This document shows positions 17,472-26,031 of a stretch of 64,000 nt of DNA, piece after piece (the stretch's first letter is position 1; each line of letters starts with the position of its first letter). The stretch lies in assembly GCF_012277075.1 (NCBI RefSeq), contig NZ_JAAXMT010000004.1:1-64000 (forward strand), read 5' to 3'. The notes under the pieces are model-generated. The model made no database searches, had not been told where the DNA came from, and was given only the letters and a program-made list of their open reading frames with translations. The translations under genes and the position numbers were made by a program. Origin of the DNA: Streptococcus alactolyticus (GTDB taxonomy: Bacteria > Bacillota > Bacilli > Lactobacillales > Streptococcaceae).

Positions 17472-17519
17472 GTTGTCTTGCCATGATTGAGTTACTATTT
17501 CAGGGCGTGACAAGACAAC
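17472..17519 (+). repeat. Inverted repeat between the two U32 genes
   Basis: GTTGTCTTG (17472-17480) and CAAGACAAC (17511-17519) form a perfect 9-bp stem over a 30-base loop without a T run, so it is more likely a regulatory or processing hairpin than a terminator. Confidence 0.45.
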
Positions 17520-17598
17520 CCAACTACATTTTACGGAGAAATTGGTCTTAGACTAATCTTCTCACTACATTTACTATCTTGAAAATAGGAATTACAGA

Positions 17599-18888
17599 AT
17601 GTCACAAAAAAAATTAAAACGTCCAGAGGTGTTAGCACCTGCTGGAACACTTGAAAAATTAAAAGTTGCTGTTGATTACGGTGCCGACGCTGTTTTTGTC
17701 GGTGGTCAAGCTTATGGTTTGCGTAGCCGTGCAGGAAATTTCACCATGGATGAACTCCGTGAAGGGATTCAGTACGCTCACGAACGTGGGGTAAACGTCC
17801 ACGTTGCAGCCAACATGGTCACACACGAAGGCAATGAAGCAGGAGCAGGCGCATGGTTTAGAGAACTCCGCGATATGGGCTTGGATGCGGTAATTGTATC
17901 TGACCCTGCCTTGATGGTTATTTGCTTGACAGAAGCACCAGGATTAGAAGTACACGTATCAACTCAAGCGTCAACCACTAACTATGAGTCATTTGCTTTC
18001 TGGAAAGAAATTGGCGTGACGCGCGTGGTTTTAGCCCGCGAGGTGTCTATTGCCGAAATCGAAGAAATTCGCCAACACACTGACCTTGAAATTGAAGCCT
18101 TTGTTCATGGGGCAATGTGTATCGGTTATTCAGGGCGTTGTGTTTTGTCTAATCACATGAGTCACCGTGACGCTAACCGTGGTGGCTGCTCACAATCTTG
18201 CCGCTGGAAATACGACCTTTACGATATGCCATTTGGTCAAGAACGTCGCAGCCTAAAAGGCGAAATTCCAGAAGAATTTTCAATGTCAGCTGTGGATATG
18301 TGCATGATTGAGCACATTCCTGATTTGATTGAAAATGGTGTGGATAGCTTCAAAATTGAAGGTCGTATGAAATCAATCCACTATGTATCAACCGTTACAA
18401 ACTGCTACCGCGCAGCCGTTGATGCTTATTTGGAAAGTCCTGAAAAATTTGAAGCCATCAAAGATGATTTGATTGACGAATTGTGGAAAGTCGCTCAGCG
18501 TGAATTGGCAACTGGTTTTTATTACAAAACACCAACAGAAGACGAGCAGTTATTTGGTGCTCGCCGCAAAATCCCACAATACAAATTTGTTGGAGAAGTT
18601 GTGTCATTTGATGCCGGAACAATGACAGCAACCATTCGCCAACGTAACGTTATCCTTGAAGGAGATGTGGTCGAATTTTACGGACCAGGTTTCCGTCATT
18701 TTGAAAACACCATCAAAGATTTGCATGACGCCGACGGCAATAAAATTGACCGTGCCCCAAATCCAATGGAATTATTAACCATTACCGTCCCACAAGAAGT
18801 ACGCCCAGGCGATATGATTCGCTCGTGCAAGGAAGGGTTGATTAACCTTTACCAAAAAGATGGGTCTAGCAAAACGATTAGAGCATAA
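17599..18888 (+). CDS. trhP2: U32 family protein, TrhP2-like (tRNA U34 hydroxylation)
   Basis: 429 aa. N-terminal barrel motif PEVLAPAGTLEKLKVAVDYG near 9-28, and the cysteine set of the family: Cys174, Cys181, Cys197 and Cys201 (HGAMCIGYSGRC ... GGCSQSC), expected to hold an iron-sulfur cluster in TrhP. The C-terminal ~90 residues form the extra beta domain of the longer paralogue. It works with the upstream TrhP1-like protein in making 5-hydroxyuridine-34 in tRNAs. GGAAT before the ATG is a weak binding site. Confidence 0.87.
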   Translation: MSQKKLKRPEVLAPAGTLEKLKVAVDYGADAVFVGGQAYGLRSRAGNFTMDELREGIQYAHERGVNVHVAANMVTHEGNEAGAGAWFRELRDMGLDAVIVSDPALMVICLTEAPGLEVHVSTQASTTNYESFAFWKEIGVTRVVLAREVSIAEIEEIRQHTDLEIEAFVHGAMCIGYSGRCVLSNHMSHRDANRGGCSQSCRWKYDLYDMPFGQERRSLKGEIPEEFSMSAVDMCMIEHIPDLIENGVDSFKIEGRMKSIHYVSTVTNCYRAAVDAYLESPEKFEAIKDDLIDELWKVAQRELATGFYYKTPTEDEQLFGARRKIPQYKFVGEVVSFDAGTMTATIRQRNVILEGDVVEFYGPGFRHFENTIKDLHDADGNKIDRAPNPMELLTITVPQEVRPGDMIRSCKEGLINLYQKDGSSKTIRA

Positions 18889-18898
18889 TAGATAGCAA

Positions 18899-18929
18899 AA
18901 AAGAACGACTAAAGCGAAGTCGTTCTTTT
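18899..18929. terminator. Bidirectional terminator after trhP2
   Basis: AAAAGAACGACT (18899-18910) pairs perfectly with AGTCGTTCTTTT (18918-18929). It overlaps the last codons of the minus-strand gene. Confidence 0.85.
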
Positions 18930-19250
18930 CTCTTGGTTGTGGTTTTCTTGTGATTGTCTGACTGTTGGCGGCACTAAAGTCAGATGCTTTATCGCATCAA
19001 TCGGAATAATCGCTGAAATGTTGTGTTTAATATTTTTTAAAATCAATTTATTATGGGCAGTGTCCCATTTGACCAAATCGCCAGTAAAGCTTTTTTCCTC
19101 ATAAATCGCATGCAAAGCCAAGTGTTTTTCCTGCGCTTCTTGAATGGTTTGAGAGAGCTTGTGGAAAATCAGCTGGTTATCTCTAGGCTGACCTTGAAAG
19201 TCCATATAGGTTTTGGTGTATTTTTTTAATGCGTGAATCAGATTTTTCAT
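18909..19250 (-). CDS. Uncharacterised 113-residue protein
   Basis: I do not recognise this with certainty. The N-terminal half is helical and basic; the C-terminal half alternates polar and hydrophobic residues (GDLVKWDTAHNKLILKNI, AIIPIDAIKHLTL) suggesting a small beta-barrel, loosely like YolD-type proteins. The tail is Gln/Asn/Lys rich. It has no signal peptide or membrane segment. It is convergent with trhP2 and divergent from ydbC. Confidence 0.6.
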   Translation of the reverse strand: MKNLIHALKKYTKTYMDFQGQPRDNQLIFHKLSQTIQEAQEKHLALHAIYEEKSFTGDLVKWDTAHNKLILKNIKHNISAIIPIDAIKHLTLVPPTVRQSQENHNQEKRTTSL

Positions 19251-19327
19251 AGTGCTTTACCTAAAAAATTGTTAAAATGATTATACACCATTTTTGGTGA
19301 AAAAGAAACACGCCTTGCTGAAGTTTT

Positions 19328-19335
19328 TACGAATA
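19328..19335 (+). promoter_or_regulatory. ComX (SigX) cin-box of ydbC
   Basis: Exact TACGAATA preceded by a T5 tract, 20 bases before the ATG, with AGGAGG in between. This is the streptococcal late-competence promoter element in the right place. Confidence 0.75.
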
Positions 19336-19355
19336 TCATTAGTAGGAGGTCCTTT

Positions 19356-19568
19356 ATGGCAGAATTTAAATTTAAAATTGTTGAACACTTGCTTACCTTG
19401 TCTGAGAGCGATAAGGGATGGACGAAAGAGCTTAATCGCGTGAGTTTTAATGGCGCAGAGCCTAAATTTGATATTCGTTCATGGAGTCCTGACCATCAAA
19501 AAATGGGAAAAGGCATTACCCTTACCAATGACGAATTCAAGATTATTCTTGAAGCTTTTCGTCAATAA
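19356..19568 (+). CDS. YdbC/PC4-like single-stranded DNA-binding protein, probable late competence gene
   Basis: 70 aa, MAEFKFKIVEHLLTLSESDK at the N-terminus and WSPDHQKMGKGITLTNDEF later, the PC4-like YdbC family known from L. lactis YdbC and S. pneumoniae SP_0782, which bind single-stranded DNA. The gene stands alone. AGGAGG sits eight bases before the ATG, and an exact ComX box lies directly upstream, so it should be switched on with natural transformation. SP_0782 is a competence-induced gene as far as I recall. Confidence 0.85.
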   Translation: MAEFKFKIVEHLLTLSESDKGWTKELNRVSFNGAEPKFDIRSWSPDHQKMGKGITLTNDEFKIILEAFRQ

Positions 19569-19607
19569 AATGTGTGATTATGTTTAGAAAAGGCTGGGAT
19601 TTTTATC

Positions 19608-20162
19608 CTAGCCTTTTTCGATTGCTTGAAAATATGGTAAGTGTTGCAGTGAGCGTCTTAAAGTTTGGCTGATGAGGCTAATAACGACTATTTTTCCTAA
19701 TTCAGGAAGAAGGAAAGGCAGGACACCTGTTAGCCAAGCAGCTTTCCAAGTCATGTCAGCTAGAAAATGCAGCCCTATAACGCCACAGACAAATGCCAAG
19801 GCATCCCCAAGGAGATTGCTTATGAAAATACCTGCTAAAGACGAGTGTCTTTGACAAAGGTAAGAAGTAACGCAGGCATAAGCAATAAATCCCCACAAAA
19901 AGCCAGCTGTCGGAGTGACAAAAGCACTAATCCCCCCAGCACCCCCAGCAAATACAGGTAGGCTAATAGCCCCCAATAGCCAGTAAACAAGAATGCTCAA
20001 ACTGGCATCACGAAAACGAAAGGTTGATGCTACCAGCCCCACGGCAAGTGTCTGCAAGGTAAAAGGTACCGTACCAATTGGAATGGTAATCTGTGACAGG
20101 ACAGCGATTAAAGCTGCTCCAAATGCGGGAAAAACAAGGGTTAATGCTCTGTTACTTGACAT
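19608..20162 (-). CDS. bioY: Biotin transporter substrate-binding component BioY
   Basis: 184-residue membrane protein, the S component of an ECF-type biotin importer. Motifs of the family are visible: IPIGTVPFTLQTLAVGL (residues ~27-43), GGAGGISAFVTPTAGFLWGF near 73-92, and about six membrane helices. The ECF energy module is not in the window and is shared in streptococci. It is monocistronic with a BirA-type operator over its promoter, so it should be repressed when biotin is plentiful. GAGG lies before the ATG. Confidence 0.95.
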   Translation of the reverse strand: MSSNRALTLVFPAFGAALIAVLSQITIPIGTVPFTLQTLAVGLVASTFRFRDASLSILVYWLLGAISLPVFAGGAGGISAFVTPTAGFLWGFIAYACVTSYLCQRHSSLAGIFISNLLGDALAFVCGVIGLHFLADMTWKAAWLTGVLPFLLPELGKIVVISLISQTLRRSLQHLPYFQAIEKG

Positions 20163-20185
20163 AAAGACCTCTTTCTTTTTAAAAA

Positions 20186-20230
20186 TAGTAAACCTATTTT
20201 AATTATATGGTTTACTAAAATTGTAACCAA
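20186..20230 (-). promoter_or_regulatory. bioY promoter with BirA-type operator
   Basis: TAGTAAACC (20186-20194), 14 bases, GGTTTACTA (20209-20217): a perfect 9-14-9 palindrome close to the E. coli BirA operator (TTGTAAACC...GGTTTACAA). The minus-strand -10 TATAAT (20207-20202) lies inside the spacer and TTGGTT (20230-20225) is 17 bases upstream. Confidence 0.75.
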
Positions 20231-20270
20231 AGAAATAGACGATGTCAAGTGCTGCATCGTCTATTTCTTT
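20229..20270 (-). terminator. 15-bp stem terminator of the small membrane protein gene
   Basis: AAAGAAATAGACGAT (20229-20243) pairs perfectly with its reverse complement at 20256-20270, next to the bioY promoter, and overlaps the stop codon of the minus-strand gene. Confidence 0.7.
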
Positions 20271-20422
20271 TTAGTGTTTCGTGTTTTTAAATAAAATGAG
20301 CAACCGATGATAGCAAAAGTAATGCCCAAAATGATAAAAGTACTTTTACGGGGTGTGTCTGCTAGTAAGCCATAAGCTAAAAAGATAGCAGCAGATAGGA
20401 AATAAATGGTGTGTCTAGACAT
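20261..20422 (-). CDS. Small hydrophobic membrane protein (53 aa)
   Basis: Reads MSRHTIYFLSAAIFLAYGLL then ADTPRKS, a second hydrophobic stretch TFIILGITFAIIGCSFYL, and a basic end KTRNTKKK. Two short membrane helices with a positive C-terminus fit a small integral membrane protein. AAAGGAG lies six bases before the ATG and a perfect 15-bp terminator stem covers the stop codon, so it is a complete transcription unit. Function unknown. Confidence 0.7.
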   Translation of the reverse strand: MSRHTIYFLSAAIFLAYGLLADTPRKSTFIILGITFAIIGCSFYLKTRNTKKK

Positions 20423-20569
20423 GGCAACTCCTTTGATTGATGAATTACTCCTATTTTAGAATAAAGCGATGCGCTTTGCAATGGCTAAGATCAAAAAACT
20501 AGTCAAAAACCGCTATTTTCTTTATAATAAAAATGAAACCGCAATCATAAGGAGAGAATAGGTGAAAAC

Positions 20570-21208
20570 ATGACAAGACTAGCGTATCGATATTATATTT
20601 TTGATTTTTATGACACCTTTGCTTATGTCTATGGGCTACTTAATTCTCGTGAGTATCAGGAAAAGTATGCCAATGACTTGAAGAAAGACTTGGCTCGGAT
20701 TCCGATTGTTAAGCATAAAGAAAAGTATGTTGAAGTTGGTAAGGCTTTGATGGACTTGCACCTCAACTATGAAGAAGTACCTGTCTATGATGATGTGGAG
20801 ATTCAGTTTTCTGCTCAGCCTTCTTACAAGGTTACTAAGATGAAATTCATCAAAAAAGGTGACCGCTCTGCGATTGTATTTAATAACGAAATCACCATTA
20901 AAAATATCCCTGAGAAAGCTTATGAATATATGGTCAATGGACGCTCAGCAATCGAATGGATTATGGACCAGTATCAGATTAAAACCGATAAGAAATCAGG
21001 CATCACAGATGATCCGAATGACAATGCCGTTATGGAAAGATTCTACAATACGCTCAAACACGAATTCTATTATCTCTACAAGTTTGATTCAAATGACATT
21101 CTTGACCAAAAGCTCTATGAATTCGTTTATGGGAAATATAATCACGTAAGACCACATCGTGCAAACGGTGGACTTACACCTTATGCTGCACGATGTCGTG
21201 CAGCGTAA
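20570..21208 (+). pseudogene. Type ISP restriction-modification enzyme C-terminus fused in frame to an IS3 transposase C-terminus
   Basis: Residues 1 to ~150 resemble the C-terminal specificity domain of Type ISP restriction enzymes: FDFYDTFAYVYGLLNSREYQ, DLKKDLARIPI, MDLHLNYE, YKVTKMKFIKKG, then EYMVNGRSAIEWIMDQYQIK and TDKKSGITDDPND. From about residue 150 the frame becomes the end of an IS3-family DDE transposase, NDNAVMERFYNTLKHE (the catalytic Glu region) and YNHVRPHRANGGLTPYAAR. The join is near 21017-21022. The full restriction enzyme would be over 1000 residues, so this is a remnant. AAGGAGAG upstream means it might still be translated. Confidence 0.75.
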
Positions 21209-21252
21209 GAAATTTTATACACTAGTGTTACAAAAATGCTTGACTAGGTCAA
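21017..21252 (+). mobile_element. IS3-family element, right-end remnant
   Basis: Last ~62 codons of the transposase, then about 20 bases, then a 25-base terminal repeat at 21228-21252 whose exact reverse complement is at 22081-22105. The tip reads ...GACTAGGTCAA, in keeping with IS3-type ends in CA. The 5' part of the element is missing. Confidence 0.7.
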
Positions 21253-22105
21253 AACATATATGAATAGGAGAATAAAAATGAAAGAAAGAAAAAAAGCAAT
21301 TATAAATATATTACTATTATTTTTAACACTTGTAATAAATGCCCTCGGAGCCCTCGGCCTAATCAATGGCTATTCACAAAAAGAGGTATCTGACAGATAT
21401 TTGACCCTGATAACTCCAAGCCCAACTACATTCAGTATTTGGAGCATAATTTATATTCTTGTAATTTTATCATGTATTTTAATGATAATTAGAAGTGATA
21501 ATGATTACTATAAAAACGTTATAAATAGAATTACTTCGCTCTTCCGCTTTTCCAGTTTATTCAACATACTATGGATTATATCATTTTCTTATCTACAATT
21601 AGAATTGTCAGTTATTTTTATTGTTGCCTTTTTATTTTCGCTATCATTAATATTAGAAAAATTATTATCAATAAAATCTAAAGGGCATTTTATAATACCT
21701 TTATCATTTGGAATATATGCCGGTTGGCTTTTTATAGCAACAGTTGTAAACATATCTGCAACTTTGGTTAAACTCAATTGGAATGGATTTGGAATATCTG
21801 ACACTTTGTGGGCTTTTACAATCTTAATAGTAGCTGTAGTGATTGTATTTCTAGTCAACGTAAAAAATAAAAACGCTGTATTCCCTTTACCGATAGCCTG
21901 GGCTTATTTTGGAATCAATAATTTTCTTAAATCAAGCCAAGGCTTTTCGGGATCGTATCCTATATTAGAAAAAGCATCTATAGTAGGGATGATTTTACTT
22001 ATAATGATATCAATTTTTAGATTTTATAAAAACAATTACAAAATTATTCCTACCACTTAAACTTAGTTTTTCTATTAACATTGACCTAGTCAAGCATTTT
22101 TGTAA
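21228..22105. repeat. 25-base perfect inverted repeats around the TspO-like gene
   Basis: Arms at 21228-21252 and 22081-22105, identical as inverted copies over 25 bases. Directly inside each arm is AACA (21253-21256 and 22077-22080). The left arm is the right end of the IS3 remnant; the right arm is the end of a second, otherwise deleted copy. Confidence 0.8.
21278..22060 (+). CDS. TspO/MBR-related multi-pass membrane protein
   Basis: About 260 residues, strongly hydrophobic with six or more membrane segments. The N-terminal pattern LVINALGALGLINGYSQKEV, then TPSPTTFSIWSIIYILVI, matches the larger TspO/tryptophan-rich sensory protein relatives found in Firmicutes; the C-terminal half is less conserved. 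ATG 21278 is preferred over 21260 because AGGAG lies eight bases before it. The gene is visibly more AT-rich than its neighbours and lies between two facing IS ends, so it was probably acquired. Function is unknown. Confidence 0.7.
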   Translation: MKERKKAIINILLLFLTLVINALGALGLINGYSQKEVSDRYLTLITPSPTTFSIWSIIYILVILSCILMIIRSDNDYYKNVINRITSLFRFSSLFNILWIISFSYLQLELSVIFIVAFLFSLSLILEKLLSIKSKGHFIIPLSFGIYAGWLFIATVVNISATLVKLNWNGFGISDTLWAFTILIVAVVIVFLVNVKNKNAVFPLPIAWAYFGINNFLKSSQGFSGSYPILEKASIVGMILLIMISIFRFYKNNYKIIPTT

Positions 22106-22519
22106 ATTCTATCAGTCATCATCAAAATTCAAAATGGAGTGAACATTTAATAAAACCTGTATCCATAAAGACAAGCTATCTGCTTAAAGGATTCAGATGG
22201 AGGGAAATTAAAAGCGGAACAAAATTAAATAAACATGGTAGTCTTAAATTTGAAGTACAAGCTAGTGATTTAAAGGATTATGACATTTGGTGGCAGGTGA
22301 CAAATACAGGTAGAGAAGCTGAATTAGCAAACTCTTTACGAGGTGGCTTTTACAATTCGGAGTTAGTCGAGGGTAAAAGAGTTAGAAAAGAAAGGTACAC
22401 TTTATACTGGGAGACATTATGTTGAGGCCTATCTAGTCAAGAATGGAATTTGTTATGGGAAAAGTAATCCGTTTGAGGTTATTATAACTGATAAATTTTC
22501 AATCGAATTCATAACATGA
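22105..22519 (+). pseudogene. CBASS-type nucleotidyltransferase, C-terminal sensor domain remnant with frameshift
   Basis: From the IS end the frame reads SKWSEHLIKPVSIKTSYLL, then KFEVQASDLKDYDIWWQVTN, TGREAELANSLRGGFYNSEL and VEGKRVRKE. After one extra A at about 22384-22395 it continues TLYTGRHYVEAYLVKNG and SNPFEVIIT to a stop at 22517. This W-x-VTNTG-x-EA ... LRG-x-F ... TLYTG-x-H-x-VE-x-x-VKNG pattern is that of the AGS_C/SMODS sensor domain at the C-terminus of CBASS cyclases. The catalytic domain and any effector gene are absent. Assignment is from pattern recall. Confidence 0.65.
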
Positions 22520-22589
22520 CAAAAAATAGCTGGCGCTTTAATTGGCTCTTATAAAACTTCCTCAAAAAATAAGTCTTTTTCGAAAAAAC

Positions 22590-22622
22590 AAAACTGACAG
22601 TGGAAATTCTGCTGTCAGTTTT
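22590..22622. terminator. Terminator-like hairpin at the end of the accessory island
   Basis: AAAACTGACAG (22590-22600) pairs perfectly with CTGTCAGTTTT (22612-22622). The remaining bases to lysS (22623-22780) hold nothing I can identify. Confidence 0.65.
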
Positions 22623-22780
22623 CTTGTCTCAGAATGAAAAAACTTTGCTTGGAAAAGTCCAAGAGAAGCAATAAGCCTTTATAGGATTTTACAACCCTGT
22701 AAATAATTTCTGGTAAATTTTTGGTAAGTTGGTATATTTTCTATCCAGAAAGCCCATCAAATCAAGGTTTTTAGAACACT

Positions 22781-24334
<1,554 letters not shown>

Positions 24335-24372
24335 TTATCGGCGAAGTTAAGAAAGTGTTTTCGTGTCCTTGA

Positions 24373-24401
24373 TTGAAAATAAGGCTAAAAAATAGTATAA
24401 T
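24373..24401 (+). promoter_or_regulatory. Promoter of the HAD gene at 24437
   Basis: TTGAAA (24373-24378), 17-base spacer, TATAAT (24396-24401). Confidence 0.65.
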
Positions 24402-24436
24402 ATGTGGCGGTAAATAATTAGAGAGAAAAGAGAACC

Positions 24437-25339
24437 ATGATTACTTCAATTGTTTTTGACGTCGATGATACTATTTATGATCAGCAAGCGCCTTATCGTA
24501 TTGCGGTTGAAAAGTGTTTCCCTGACTTTGATATGAGCAAGATTGGCCAAGCTTATATCCGTTTTCGTCATTATTCGGATGTAGGTTTTCCGCGCGTGAT
24601 GGCTGGCGAATGGACTACCGAGTATTTCCGCTTTTGGCGTTGCAAGGAAACCTTATTAGAGTTTGGTTACCGTGAAATTGACGAGGCAACTGGTGTGGAT
24701 TTCCAAGAAGTTTACGAGCAAGAGTTGGAAAACATTACCATGCTTGATGAAATGCGCATGACCCTTGATTTTCTAAAAGAAAAAGGGGTACCGATGGGCA
24801 TTATCACTAATGGTCCAACAGAGCACCAACTAAAAAAAGTGAAAAAACTTGGCCTTTACGATTACGTTGATCCAAAATGTGTCATCGTTAGTCAGGCGAC
24901 TGGTTTCCAAAAACCTGAAAAAGAAATTTTCAATCTGGCTGCTGAACAATTTGACATGAACCCTGCGACAACGCTTTATGTTGGGGATTCTTATGACAAT
25001 GACGTCATGGGAGCTTTCAATGGTGGTTGGCATTCGATGTGGTTTAATCACCGTGGCCGTCAGTTAAAACCTGGTACTAAGCCTGTTTATGACGTGGCAA
25101 TTGATAGCTTTGAGCAATTGTATGGAGCGGTGAAAGTACTCTTTGATCTTCCTGATAATAAATTCATCTTTGACGTGAACGATAAGAAAAATCCAATCTT
25201 GGAGCTAGGCATCAACAACGGCTTGATGATGGCAGCAGAACGTCTGCTTGAGAGCAATATCAGCATTGACAAGGTTGTGATTTTGCTTCGTTTGGACAAA
25301 CAACAAGAAAAAGTCTTGCGTTTGAAATACGCTAGATAA
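24437..25339 (+). CDS. HAD family hydrolase, YjjG-like (nucleotidase type)
   Basis: 300 aa. Motif I FDVDDTIYD (Asp8, Asp10), motif II GIITNGPTEHQ, motif III Lys in GFQKPEKEIFN, motif IV YVGDSYDNDVMGAFNGGW. This arrangement is that of the YjjG/YfnB pyrimidine nucleotidase-like subgroup. The last ~80 residues after the HAD core (from FDLPDNKFIFDVNDKK) are an extension not seen in short family members. It stands alone between a promoter and a strong terminator. Exact substrate unknown. Confidence 0.85.
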   Translation: MITSIVFDVDDTIYDQQAPYRIAVEKCFPDFDMSKIGQAYIRFRHYSDVGFPRVMAGEWTTEYFRFWRCKETLLEFGYREIDEATGVDFQEVYEQELENITMLDEMRMTLDFLKEKGVPMGIITNGPTEHQLKKVKKLGLYDYVDPKCVIVSQATGFQKPEKEIFNLAAEQFDMNPATTLYVGDSYDNDVMGAFNGGWHSMWFNHRGRQLKPGTKPVYDVAIDSFEQLYGAVKVLFDLPDNKFIFDVNDKKNPILELGINNGLMMAAERLLESNISIDKVVILLRLDKQQEKVLRLKYAR

Positions 25340-25342
25340 TCT

Positions 25343-25377
25343 AAAAAGACTCTTGAATAGCTTTCAAGAGTCTTTTT
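25343..25377. terminator. Bidirectional terminator between the HAD and phosphatase genes
   Basis: AAAAAGACTCTTGAA pairs with TTCAAGAGTCTTTTT (15 bp). Confidence 0.88.
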
Positions 25378-25381
25378 TTAC

Positions 25382-25999
25382 TTATTTGTAAGAGGTGTCA
25401 TTCCATTTGAGGCATGAAAAATGCTCAAAATCTTCGGTTTCCAAAATGGTCAAACTACCATTGTCAAGGCCGCCCTTAGCACGTAAGACAGCTGGTTCAT
25501 AGCCCAGCAAAGTCCGAATGGAAGCCGTGAAATTTGCCCCGTGCCCCACCAGTAAAACATTTTGGTAGGGTTTGTCTTTTAAAAATTTGACGAAACTTGA
25601 TACGCGTTTGGTGGTTTGATAAACCGACTCCGCTTCAAAAATGCTGTTGTTGAATTTGGCTAGGTTGTGGCGAAAAGCTTGCATTTGATGTGGATAAATG
25701 GCGCTGATTGTCGCAATTTTGTTGCCTTCTAATTTTCCGAGGTGCCATTCTCGCAAGGCTGGTTCAAAAGTGATAGTTTGTGGGTGCTGATTGCGTGACA
25801 TGATGATTTGACAAGTGTCTTTAGCGCGTTTTAAGTCACTGGAAAACACGGCATCAAAGGAGATGTCTTGCAAATAATCGCCTAATTTTTCCAAATCATG
25901 AATGGATTCTTTTAGCAAGGGTGAATCGCCGTTTGCTCCTTGAAAACGTCCTTCAAGGTTCCATTGGGTTTTGCCGTGGCGGACAAAATAACATTTCAT
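25382..25999 (-). CDS. Histidine phosphatase family protein
   Basis: 205 aa. Catalytic RHG at residues 7-9 in FVRHGKTQWN, acid residue in REWHLGKLEG, and second His in LLVGHGANF. This is the phosphoglycerate-mutase-like fold used by broad phosphatases (GpmB-like) in streptococci. It lies 32 bases downstream of the ybaK gene on the same strand, probably cotranscribed. Substrate unknown. Confidence 0.88.
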   Translation of the reverse strand: MKCYFVRHGKTQWNLEGRFQGANGDSPLLKESIHDLEKLGDYLQDISFDAVFSSDLKRAKDTCQIIMSRNQHPQTITFEPALREWHLGKLEGNKIATISAIYPHQMQAFRHNLAKFNNSIFEAESVYQTTKRVSSFVKFLKDKPYQNVLLVGHGANFTASIRTLLGYEPAVLRAKGGLDNGSLTILETEDFEHFSCLKWNDTSYK

Positions 26000-26031
26000 A
26001 AGGTCATTCTCCCATCTAACACTCAGTGTGA

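Noticed and set aside
21228..22105. A complete IS or mobile insertion cassette with the TspO-like gene as passenger.
   Set aside because: The left repeat is attached on its outer side to a transposase 3' end, so the ends face inward from two IS copies; kept only as an alternative.
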